From: a bacterium
GTDB taxonomy: Bacteria; Zixibacteria; MSB-5A5; GN15; FEB-12
Reading direction: 5' to 3'
NCBI GenBank assembly: GCA_030640905.1
Contig: DAOWIM010000157.1
Span: forward strand, 1-12,950
DNA length: 12,950 nucleotides
The notes beneath the pieces are model-generated. The model did not search any database and was not told where the DNA came from. It worked only from the letters and a program-made list of their open reading frames with translations. A program made the translations under genes and the position numbers. Numbering within the stretch: the stretch's first letter is position 1; every line of letters begins with the position of its first letter. This document shows, piece by piece, positions 1-6,564 of this stretch.

Positions 1-458
1 TCAGGCGCGCCGCGGCCAGTTATAACAAGATTTTGCCCCGGTCTGCATACCTCAAGCAGTTTCTCTACCTGCTCACGATCGATCAGCTTCAGGCTGAGAG
101 CTACATTCAACTCGTCCAGAATCACCAGTCGGTACTTACCGGACGCTATCTTCTCGGTTGCCTTCTCAAGACCGTCACGGGCGGCTTTCTGATGCACAGC
201 CAAGGGTTTTTTATCACCACAAATCCCGACACACCCCTCCCCGACAACTTCCAACTCGATATTGGGACCAAGAAGCTTAATTCCCTCCAGTTCTCCATAC
301 TTCCAGTCCCCCTTGACAAACTGGACAATAGCAATCTTCCAATCATATCCGCTCGCTCGGACACACATCCCGAGAGCTGCGGTTGTCTTTCCCTTACCGT
401 CTCCGGTATAAACAATCAACAAACCGGTTTCTGGACTAACTTGATTCTCTTGACCCAT
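1..458 (-). CDS. cobO: Cob(I)yrinic acid a,c-diamide / cob(I)alamin adenosyltransferase, C-terminus cut by window edge
   Basis: Transfers the adenosyl group of ATP to the cobalt of a reduced corrinoid, the step that makes the adenosylcobalamin form, in the cytosol. Reading the minus strand from ATG at 458-456 gives 152 residues with no stop before the edge. A P-loop GDGKGKTT lies at residues 19-26, a Walker-B-like strand VILDELN at 112-118, and the family's TGRGAP motif at 147-152. CobO/BtuR proteins are usually about 170-200 residues, so roughly 20-40 C-terminal residues are missing at the left edge. The start has only a weak purine stretch (GCGAGA) before it, but it is the first in-frame ATG after a stop. 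The gene is divergent from the Rrf2 regulator. The family assignment is firm. Whether it acts in de novo synthesis or in salvage cannot be told from one gene; no other corrinoid gene is in view. Confidence 0.93.
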   Translation of the reverse strand, partial: MGQENQVSPETGLLIVYTGDGKGKTTAALGMCVRASGYDWKIAIVQFVKGDWKYGELEGIKLLGPNIELEVVGEGCVGICGDKKPLAVHQKAARDGLEKATEKIASGKYRLVILDELNVALSLKLIDREQVEKLLEVCRPGQNLVITGRGAP

Positions 459-476
459 ATTCTCGCAATCGTTTGT

Positions 477-482
477 ATTATA
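477..482 (-). promoter_or_regulatory. Putative -10 element of cobO
   Basis: A perfect TATAAT lies on the minus strand about 18 bases before the cobO ATG. The best -35 candidate, 16 bases further upstream, is TTCGTA (3 of 6). Used as a -10, it leaves a leader of only about 10-12 nt, too short for a cobalamin riboswitch. The region is AT-rich, so chance occurrence is possible. Confidence 0.4.
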
Positions 483-597
483 GTTTATACTAATCTATTA
501 CGAATCACTTCTCAGGGACAACATACAATTGGTTATTATATTAGCAATTAGCAAGAATGGCAAACAGATTTCTTGTGAAAAAAATAACGATTTCCTC

Positions 598-626
598 TTG
601 ACAGATCACCACTTTCCCCTTAGTTT
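598..626 (+). promoter_or_regulatory. Putative sigma70-type promoter of the Rrf2 gene
   Basis: A perfect -35 box TTGACA (598-603) is followed after 17 bases by TAGTTT (621-626, 3 of 6). A TAATAT at 641-646 is a better -10 sequence but has no matching -35 at the right distance. With the first pair, transcription would start near 633 and leave a leader of about 75 nt containing the inverted repeat at 650-676. Confidence 0.45.
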
Positions 627-649
627 CGGGTTAAGAGAAATAATATACA

Positions 650-676
650 TACGTCGGTTCCCGGACACAAGACGTA
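650..676. promoter_or_regulatory. Inverted repeat TACGTC-N15-GACGTA in the Rrf2 gene leader
   Basis: Perfect 6-base arms lie at 650-655 and 671-676, 32 bases before the Rrf2 start codon. It could be an operator, for instance for autoregulation, or an RNA stem with a 15-nt loop. It does not resemble the IscR sites I know, so the binding partner is unknown. Confidence 0.35.
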
Positions 677-708
677 GTTCGGGGGCTGCTAAATGAAGGA
701 AGCTCACC

Positions 709-1137
709 ATGCAGTTCACGAAAGCTGAAGAGTACGGCACTCTCGGTGTGCTGTATCTGGCTGAAAAGAAATCTTCCAGTGTTACTCCGCTTTCGGAAAT
801 ATCCGAAGCCAAGAAGATTCCCGAAAAGTTTCTGGCAAAGATATTCCAATCGCTATCCAAGTCCGGTATTGTCCGGTCTCATCGCGGCGTTCGGGGCGGA
901 TTCACGCTGGCCAAAGATCCAAATACCGTAACAATCAAGGAAATCCTCGAATCAATCCAGGGCCCCTACCACCTGTGTAAGTGCATCCCAGACATCAATG
1001 CGTGCCCGCAGGGACAGGAATGTGCTCTCAGGGACCTGATTGTTATGGCTGAGGATCGACTCGTTTCGGTGTTCGATAGCCACACGCTGGCTGATCTGGT
1101 CAAATGGCAGCAAGACAAATACGCGACTCCCAGCTAG
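709..1137 (+). CDS. Rrf2-family transcriptional regulator with Fe-S-type cysteine cluster
   Basis: DNA-binding regulator of the IscR/NsrR/Rrf2 family, 142 residues, a normal length. It begins MQFTKAEEYG, the typical family start. The helix-turn-helix covers about residues 27-55 and the wing about 57-70 with the RGGF signature. Four cysteines follow at 90, 92, 99 and 105 (C-x-C-x6-C-x5-C). The last three resemble the three cluster-binding cysteines of IscR and NsrR; the CxC start adds one. A [2Fe-2S] or [4Fe-4S] cluster sensing redox state, NO or Fe-S status is inferred from the family. A good Shine-Dalgarno GAAGGA (695-700) lies 8 bases before ATG. It is divergent from cobO and 98 bases before dcd, with no terminator hairpin in that gap, so some read-through into dcd-nifJ is possible. 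Target and ligand are not shown by the sequence. Confidence 0.92.
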   Translation: MQFTKAEEYGTLGVLYLAEKKSSSVTPLSEISEAKKIPEKFLAKIFQSLSKSGIVRSHRGVRGGFTLAKDPNTVTIKEILESIQGPYHLCKCIPDINACPQGQECALRDLIVMAEDRLVSVFDSHTLADLVKWQQDKYATPS

Positions 1138-1169
1138 TCGATATTCCCACTGCTACCATCACCTATCAC

Positions 1170-1196
1170 TTGCTTCCGTGTAACGCGGGGTATTAT
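1170..1196 (+). promoter_or_regulatory. Weak candidate promoter for dcd-nifJ
   Basis: TATTAT (1191-1196, 5 of 6 for a -10) lies 15 bases after TTGCTT (1170-1175, 3 of 6 for a -35). The spacer is short. This is the only reasonable promoter-like pair in the gap between the Rrf2 gene and dcd; the -10 lies about 40 bases before the dcd ATG. Confidence 0.25.
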
Positions 1197-1218
1197 ACTT
1201 CTGTATTGTGACGCAAAT

Positions 1219-1224
1219 AAGGAG
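1219..1224 (+). promoter_or_regulatory. Shine-Dalgarno AAGGAG that decides the dcd start
   Basis: AAGGAG ends 11 bases before ATG at 1236 but only 2 bases before the in-frame TTG at 1227. The TTG would sit too close to it, so ATG 1236 is chosen. That start also gives the usual family beginning (MSVKSDRW). Confidence 0.7.
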
Positions 1225-1235
1225 ATTTGCTTAGG

Positions 1236-1790
1236 ATGTCTGTAAAATCGGATCGATGGATCATAGAGATGGCTCAAACGCAGGAGATGATCAAACCGTT
1301 CCACGAGACTCAGGTTCGCAATGGAATCAGTTTCGGGGTTGGCTCGTACGGTTACGACATCAGCCTGTCTGACGAGTTCAAAATTCTCAAGACTGATCGA
1401 TCAGGGGAAATCGACCCCAAGCAGGACTCCGCGGCCAATTTTGAGGATATCAAGGCCGACTCGGTTCTGATCCCGCCCAATTCGTATATCCTGGCTCGGA
1501 CAGCTGAGTATTTCAAGATTCCCCGCGGAGTGCTTACAATTTGTCAGGGCAAATCAACTTATGCCCGTTCCGGGGTAATAGTCAATGTCACGCCATTTGA
1601 GCCGGAGTGGGAGGGGTTTGCCACCATCTCGCTGGCCAATACATCCCCTTTCCCTGTCCGTATTTACGCCAACGAAGGGATCGCCCAGTTGATTTTCCTG
1701 GAAGCCAGCGAGGTCTGCGAAGTTTCATATCGGGACAAAAAAGGAAAATACCAGGGACAAAAGAAAATAACTTTATCAAAGTCAGATTAA
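1236..1790 (+). CDS. dcd: dCTP deaminase family protein (Dcd-like), catalytic Glu replaced by Ser
   Basis: Homologue of dCTP deaminase, which makes dUTP from dCTP in thymidylate supply. It has 184 residues, a normal length, and the trimeric Dcd/dUTPase fold motifs: SYGYD near residue 36, IPPNS-x-LART, QGKSTYARSG (residues 104-113, with Ser107 matching E. coli Ser111 and Arg111 matching Arg115), NVTPFEPEWEG, IYANEG, and KYQGQ near the C-terminus. At the position of the E. coli general base Glu138, in the strand after EWEG, I read Ser132 (sequence ATISLANTS where many relatives have VTLEFSNTT). The nucleotide-binding frame is kept, so fold and probably ligand are conserved, but ordinary deaminase activity is uncertain. 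It could be a dUTPase-like, altered or inactive member. Its stop lies 56 bases before nifJ on the same strand, suggesting co-transcription. Confidence 0.9.
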   Translation: MSVKSDRWIIEMAQTQEMIKPFHETQVRNGISFGVGSYGYDISLSDEFKILKTDRSGEIDPKQDSAANFEDIKADSVLIPPNSYILARTAEYFKIPRGVLTICQGKSTYARSGVIVNVTPFEPEWEGFATISLANTSPFPVRIYANEGIAQLIFLEASEVCEVSYRDKKGKYQGQKKITLSKSD

Positions 1791-1803
1791 TACATCCGAT
1801 ATA

Positions 1804-1818
1804 CAGTCTAAGAGACTG
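1804..1818 (+). other. Small perfect hairpin between dcd and nifJ
   Basis: CAGTCT and AGACTG form a 6-bp stem around the loop AAG, 16 bases before the nifJ Shine-Dalgarno AGGAG (1835-1839). There is no T run, so it is not a terminator. It could be an mRNA processing or stability element, or chance. Confidence 0.35.
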
Positions 1819-1846
1819 GGAAGTCATTCATTTTAGGAGTTTATAG

Positions 1847-4800
1847 ATGCCCGAAGAAATCACAAAGAACAAAGTTGGTGCCACTGATAACAAATCGTCT
1901 CGAAAAAGACGAATGGTCACAATAGACGGCAACACTGCTGCCGCCCACGTTGCTCACGCCACCAACGAAGTGATCGCGATCTATCCGATCACGCCCTCCT
2001 CAGATATGGGGGAGAAAGCCGACGCCAAGTCTGCCGCCGGACAAACCAATATTTGGGGTGTCCTTCCCGAAGTTATTGAGATGCAATCGGAGGCCGGCGC
2101 TGCCGGTGCCGTCCACGGAGCATTGACAACTGGAAGCCTGACGACAACCTTCACCGCTTCCCAGGGATTGCTTCTGATGATCCCCAACATGTTCAAGATC
2201 GCCGGTGAGATGACGCCGACCGTCTTTCATGTCACCGCCCGGGCCATTGCCACGCACGCCCTCTCGATTTTCGGAGACCACTCCGATGTCATGGCCACCA
2301 GATCGACCGGATTCGGCCTGCTTGCTTCGGGATCTGTACAGGAAGTAATGGATCAGGCATTGATCTCTCAGGCCGCGGCGCTTGACTGTCGGGTTCCGTT
2401 TGTTCACTTCTTCGACGGATTCCGCACATCACACGAGGTGCAGAAGGTTGAGGAAGTCGCTTTTGATGACATGCGCGAGATGCTCGACGAGAAATTCATT
2501 ACAGCCCACCGCGCTCGCGCCCTCTCCCCCGACCGTCCGACCATCAAAGGTACGTCGCAGAACCCCGATGTCTTTTTCCAGCATCGCGAAACGATCAACA
2601 GGTACTATGACGACGCCCCGGCTATTGTTCAGAAACATATGGATAAATTCGCCAGCATTGTTGGACGAGAGTACAAACTTTTCCAATACTACGGGCATCC
2701 GGAAGCCGAGCATGTAGTCATTATCATGGGTACCGGTTCCGAGGTCGTTCACGAAACAGTCGACCATCTGGTTACTCAGGGCAAAAAGGTCGGGCTGATC
2801 AAAGTCCGTCTGTATCGCCCCTTCTCGCTGAAAGCCTTCATTGAAGCTCTTCCGGCCACCGTCAAAGCGATCACCGTAATGGATCGTACCAAGGAACCGG
2901 GATCGGTTGGCGAACCGCTCTACACCGATGTCCACACCGCCGTGGCTGAGGCGCTCCATACCGGAATTGCAAGCTTCTCCTCTCAGCCGCTGATTATTGG
3001 CGGTCGCTACGGACTGGGCTCTGCCGAATTCAATCCATCAATGGCAATGGCCATTTTCGATAATGTTAAAGCTGACAATCCCAAGAATCACTTTACGGTC
3101 GGCATCAACGATGATGTCACCTTTACTTCGCTTAAGACCGACAGTTCATTCGAGATTGAGGGTGATAATTTCAGAGGGATGTTCTTTGGATTGGGCGCTG
3201 ATGGTACCGTTGGAGCCAACAAGAATTCAATCAAGATTATTGGTGAGAACACAGACAACTACGCTCAGGGTTACTTTGTTTATGATTCAAAGAAAGCCGG
3301 AGCCATAACTGTTTCTCACGTTCGTTTTGGGAAAGAACCGATCCGCAAGCCATATCTGATCAACTCGGCCCAGTTTGTCGCCTGCCACAATTTCTCGTTC
3401 CTGGAAAAGTACGAGATGGTAGGGAAGTTAGTCGAGGGCGGTACGTTCCTTCTTAATTCGCCATATTCCAACGATGAGGTCTGGGATCAGCTACCGATGG
3501 AAGTACAGCAGCAGTTGATCGCAAAGAAGGCGAAGTTCTATGTTATTGACGCTATCGCGCTGGGCAAAAAGATTGGTTTGGGAACCAGGATCAACATGGT
3601 CATGCAGACCGCTTTCTTCCTGATCTCCAACATTCTGCCAAAAGAGCAAGCGATCGCCGCTATCAAGGACGCCATTAACAAAACATACGGCAGTAAGGGT
3701 GAGAAAATTGTCAATATGAACTACAGCGCTGTTGATAGCGCAATTACCGCTTTGCACGAAGTCTCCTACCCCACAACAGTCACCAGCACGACCAAGCGTC
3801 CGCCTATCGTACCTGACCACTCACCCGAGTTTGTAAAGACTGTTACCGCCGAAATCATCGCTGGGCGTGGCCACGAGTTACCGGTGTCGGTATTCCCCGA
3901 CGACGGCACCTATCCTACCGCCACAACTCAGTATGAGAAACGCAACATAGCGGTCGATATTCCAATCTGGCACAAAGAGAGTTGCATCCAGTGTAACATC
4001 TGTTCGCTCGTCTGCCCCCACGCCGCTATCAGACCCAAACTGTTCGAGCCGAAATACCTTGACCAGGCCCCGCCCGATTTCCTGCACATTGAAGCGAAGG
4101 GCAAGAGTCTGAAAGGCCAGCTATACACTCTTCAGGTAGCCCCGGAAGATTGTACCGGGTGTGAAATCTGCGTCAATGCCTGTCCAGCGTTTCAAAAAGA
4201 TGCCGACGGCAACAAGACCGACCAGAAGGCCATCACAATGGCGCCGCAGATACCAATCAGAGAACGCGAGAAGAAAAACTGGGACTTTTTCATCGATGTC
4301 CTCCCCGATCCACCGATCAGCCTCTTCAATACGGAGACGCCGAAGGGTTCGCAGTTTGTCCAGCCGCTCTTTGAATTCTCCGGTGCCTGCTCCGGCTGTG
4401 GCGAGACACCATATGTCAAGCTGATGACTCAACTGTTTGGTGATCGTGCCGTCTGTGGTAACGCCACCGGCTGCAGTTCCATCTATGGCGGTAACCTTCC
4501 GACAACGCCGTTTGCGAAGCGCTGGGATGGACGAGGACCAACCTGGTCCAACTCACTGTTTGAGGATTGCGCCGAGTTTGGTCTTGGTCTGAGACTGACC
4601 GCTGATAAGTTGCAAGACTATGCTTTCCATCTGGTCAAGGAATTGGTGCCCGACATGTACGCCGAGTTGTATGACGCCGATCAGTCCGACCAGGAAGGAA
4701 TCGAAAAACAGCGCGAAAGGGTCGAGCGCCTCTCAGAGAAGCTCAAGTCTATGCCTCCCGATGAGAAAGTTTCGGCGTTACAGGCAATCTCCGAATATCT

Positions 4801-5470
4801 CGTCAAGAAATCGGTATGGTCGATAGGTGGCGATGGCTGGGCCTATGATATCGGCTACGGTGGTGTGGATCATGTTCTCGCCAGCGGGAAAAATGTCAAT
4901 ATCCTGGTGCTCGATACCGAAGTTTACTCCAACACCGGTGGTCAGATGTCGAAAGCAACGCCACGAGGCTCCATCGCCAAGTTTGCCGCCAGTGGCAAAC
5001 CGTTGCCGAAGAAAGACCTCGGTATTATGGCGATGTCGTACGGCAGTGCCTATGTCGCTCAAGTTGCGATTGGCGCCAGCCAGAACCAGACGGTCAAGGC
5101 GATGGTCGAGGCCGAGCGGTTCGATGGTCCTTCTCTCTTGCTTTGCTACAGCCATTGCATTGCTCATGGAATCGACATGGCTCACGGACTGGAAGCTGAG
5201 GACAGGGCGGTTAAATCAGGTCACTGGCTGCTCTACCGGTTTAATCCGACGTTGATTGATCAGGGCAAAAACCCGTTGATTCTGGACTGCAAGGAACCGA
5301 GCATTTCCTTTAAGGATTACGCTTACCTCGAGAATCGGTTCCGGAGTCTGAAATCAATCGACGCGGTTCGAGCCAAAACGCTGATTGAGCTGGGTCAGCA
5401 AGACTGTGACCGCCGCTGGAATCTGTATTCTCAGATGGCTAAGATGGACTACGGTTCTATCGCCAAATAA
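1847..5470 (+). CDS. nifJ: Pyruvate:ferredoxin (flavodoxin) oxidoreductase, single-chain homodimeric type
   Basis: Cytosolic enzyme converting pyruvate and CoA to acetyl-CoA and CO2 while reducing ferredoxin or flavodoxin; the reverse, carboxylating direction is possible. It has 1207 residues against about 1170-1230 in the family. The N-terminal domain has YPITPSS (46-52) with Thr49, Glu82 and Arg132, matching Desulfovibrio africanus Thr31, Glu64 and Arg114 at a constant offset of 18. The middle domains carry GRYGLGSAEF and GADGTVGANKNSIKIIG. A ferredoxin-like domain has two 4Cys sets: Cys713/716/719/723 and Cys769/772/775/779. The thiamine-binding domain has the proximal-cluster cysteines 848, 851, 876 and 1104, GDG at 995-997 and NTGG from Asn1029. 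All catalytic and cluster residues I could place are present. Shine-Dalgarno AGGAG lies 7 bases before ATG. It sits downstream of dcd and ends before an intrinsic terminator. The nifJ name reflects homology; no nitrogen-fixation gene is seen. Confidence 0.98.
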   Translation: MPEEITKNKVGATDNKSSRKRRMVTIDGNTAAAHVAHATNEVIAIYPITPSSDMGEKADAKSAAGQTNIWGVLPEVIEMQSEAGAAGAVHGALTTGSLTTTFTASQGLLLMIPNMFKIAGEMTPTVFHVTARAIATHALSIFGDHSDVMATRSTGFGLLASGSVQEVMDQALISQAAALDCRVPFVHFFDGFRTSHEVQKVEEVAFDDMREMLDEKFITAHRARALSPDRPTIKGTSQNPDVFFQHRETINRYYDDAPAIVQKHMDKFASIVGREYKLFQYYGHPEAEHVVIIMGTGSEVVHETVDHLVTQGKKVGLIKVRLYRPFSLKAFIEALPATVKAITVMDRTKEPGSVGEPLYTDVHTAVAEALHTGIASFSSQPLIIGGRYGLGSAEFNPSMAMAIFDNVKADNPKNHFTVGINDDVTFTSLKTDSSFEIEGDNFRGMFFGLGADGTVGANKNSIKIIGENTDNYAQGYFVYDSKKAGAITVSHVRFGKEPIRKPYLINSAQFVACHNFSFLEKYEMVGKLVEGGTFLLNSPYSNDEVWDQLPMEVQQQLIAKKAKFYVIDAIALGKKIGLGTRINMVMQTAFFLISNILPKEQAIAAIKDAINKTYGSKGEKIVNMNYSAVDSAITALHEVSYPTTVTSTTKRPPIVPDHSPEFVKTVTAEIIAGRGHELPVSVFPDDGTYPTATTQYEKRNIAVDIPIWHKESCIQCNICSLVCPHAAIRPKLFEPKYLDQAPPDFLHIEAKGKSLKGQLYTLQVAPEDCTGCEICVNACPAFQKDADGNKTDQKAITMAPQIPIREREKKNWDFFIDVLPDPPISLFNTETPKGSQFVQPLFEFSGACSGCGETPYVKLMTQLFGDRAVCGNATGCSSIYGGNLPTTPFAKRWDGRGPTWSNSLFEDCAEFGLGLRLTADKLQDYAFHLVKELVPDMYAELYDADQSDQEGIEKQRERVERLSEKLKSMPPDEKVSALQAISEYLVKKSVWSIGGDGWAYDIGYGGVDHVLASGKNVNILVLDTEVYSNTGGQMSKATPRGSIAKFAASGKPLPKKDLGIMAMSYGSAYVAQVAIGASQNQTVKAMVEAERFDGPSLLLCYSHCIAHGIDMAHGLEAEDRAVKSGHWLLYRFNPTLIDQGKNPLILDCKEPSISFKDYAYLENRFRSLKSIDAVRAKTLIELGQQDCDRRWNLYSQMAKMDYGSIAK

Positions 5471-5504
5471 GCGCCGCTACAGGCGTCATTCAGGCTATTT
5501 CCGA

Positions 5505-5533
5505 GGGCGGATCATTCGATTCGCCCTTTTTCT
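5505..5533 (+). terminator. Intrinsic terminator after nifJ
   Basis: An 8-bp stem GGGCGGAT / ATTCGCCC (one G-T wobble) around the loop CATTCG is followed directly by TTTTTCT. It lies 34 bases after the nifJ stop and closes the dcd-nifJ unit. Confidence 0.88.
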
Positions 5534-5621
5534 ATTGGGCTGGAAACGATCAAGTTTTGGAGGCACTTTTCCGATAAATACAAGAGATAACAAGTAAATC
5601 CACAATGAATCCGGAGGAAAC

Positions 5622-6485
5622 ATGCGTACTGTAATCGTAATCACTCTCGCCGCGCTGATAGTCATGATCGGTATCATCTCAGCATCGGCTCAGACACCGG
5701 CTGAGCAAGCGGAAAAAGCAATCATCGAAAAGTATCTCAATCGTAAGGTCAAAATCGAGACTAAGAAGCTGGGCTGGGTCTCTGCCAGTTTCACCATCAA
5801 CCGAATCAATCGCAAGAATGATTACAACAAGTTTGCCAGCTACAGCTCAACTCATTTTACCGACGGTTCGCTGTCGTGGCTGTCCCAGGCCAAAACATTC
5901 AGTCTGGATTTCGGCACAATCATCTCCAATAAATGGGCAGTTTCTCTGAGCGGTGAGTATTGGATGACACTGGGTGAAAGTCACTCCGGGTCCTTTGTTT
6001 ATGCTCCCCCCGACAAGACAGGTGGCGTTGTAACCGATTTCAAGAGCGAAATTGAGGTCTGGGGCGCATCGGCGGCTGTCCAGTATTACTTCTACAACCA
6101 CCCAACCGTTGCGGGCAAGCTGGAACAACTCTCACTGCGCGCTGGTGGTCGAGTCGGGTATTACCAGGCCAGTTGGCATCTATGGCCGGAATATCAGAAT
6201 CTGAATTTGGCCACTGCCACATATGTCGATGACAATACGACCTTTAAGGGCACAGCCCCAGGATTTGAGATGTCTCTCGGCGCGGATTATCCGCTTAAAA
6301 TCTGGGATATGGCCCTCGGTGTGGATTTTGGCTATCTCTATCTGAACTTCAAGAATGTAGCTTGGTATAACACCCAGGATGAAGAGATTGTCGCAACCTA
6401 CAGCGACAATAACACCTGCCGGGTCAATCTGGGCTTGTCTGGATTCCGGGGCAAAGTTGAACTGAAAAGATTCTTTGCCTGGTAG
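5622..6485 (+). CDS. Secreted beta-barrel-like protein, probably outer membrane, function unknown
   Basis: I do not recognise a named family. The 287-residue product begins with a clear signal peptide: MR, a hydrophobic core to about residue 20, and a likely cleavage after ASA-23, leaving Gln24 as the mature end. A short charged segment (27-50) follows. The rest is rich in alternating aromatic and hydrophobic residues typical of amphipathic strands, for example near 92-101, 105-117, 144-158, 168-185, 213-223, 229-243 and 266-287. The chain ends in KRFFAW; a terminal aromatic residue is the usual beta-signal for BAM-mediated outer-membrane insertion. One Cys (266) is present. Shine-Dalgarno GGAGG (5613-5617) lies 4 bases before ATG. 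It follows the nifJ terminator and so needs its own promoter; only a weak TTGGAG-16-TACAAG pair upstream is visible. The barrel call is inferred from composition and the C-terminus. Confidence 0.8.
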   Translation: MRTVIVITLAALIVMIGIISASAQTPAEQAEKAIIEKYLNRKVKIETKKLGWVSASFTINRINRKNDYNKFASYSSTHFTDGSLSWLSQAKTFSLDFGTIISNKWAVSLSGEYWMTLGESHSGSFVYAPPDKTGGVVTDFKSEIEVWGASAAVQYYFYNHPTVAGKLEQLSLRAGGRVGYYQASWHLWPEYQNLNLATATYVDDNTTFKGTAPGFEMSLGADYPLKIWDMALGVDFGYLYLNFKNVAWYNTQDEEIVATYSDNNTCRVNLGLSGFRGKVELKRFFAW

Positions 6486-6497
6486 CAACCACGAAGG

Positions 6498-6525
6498 TTG
6501 ACATGGCACAATCCGGCTCTATTAT
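6498..6525 (+). promoter_or_regulatory. Sigma70-type promoter of the PD40 protein gene
   Basis: A perfect -35 TTGACA (6498-6503) and a -10 TATTAT (6520-6525, 5 of 6) are 16 bases apart, just after the stop of the preceding gene. The -35 overlaps the arm GTTGACA (6497-6503), which is repeated inverted as TGTCAAC at 6539-6545, on the other side of the -10. Confidence 0.65.
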
Positions 6526-6564
6526 TGCAGGGTCTGATTGTCAACTTAACGAGGAGAATACCAG

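Noticed and set aside
33..551. 172-residue open frame on the plus strand
   Set aside because: It lies antisense to cobO, whose minus-strand frame has a clear P-loop and family motifs through to the edge; this frame resembles nothing and has no ribosome site.
459..597. Cobalamin riboswitch upstream of cobO
   Set aside because: No B12-box-like sequence or long structured leader is visible, and the predicted leader is only about 10-12 nt.
1607..1846. 79-residue plus-strand open frame overlapping the end of dcd and reaching nifJ
   Set aside because: It overlaps the conserved dcd C-terminus in another frame and has no recognisable domain or ribosome site.
2429..2959. 176-residue minus-strand open frame inside nifJ (and similar ones at 2000-2407, 3491-3820, 4121-4432, 4778-5185)
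   Set aside because: All are antisense shadows of the continuous, motif-complete nifJ frame.
5605..5634. Nine-codon open frame starting ATGAATCCGG and overlapping the barrel gene start
   Set aside because: Its ATG lies before the strong Shine-Dalgarno that clearly serves ATG 5622, it has no ribosome site of its own, and so short a frame is expected by chance.
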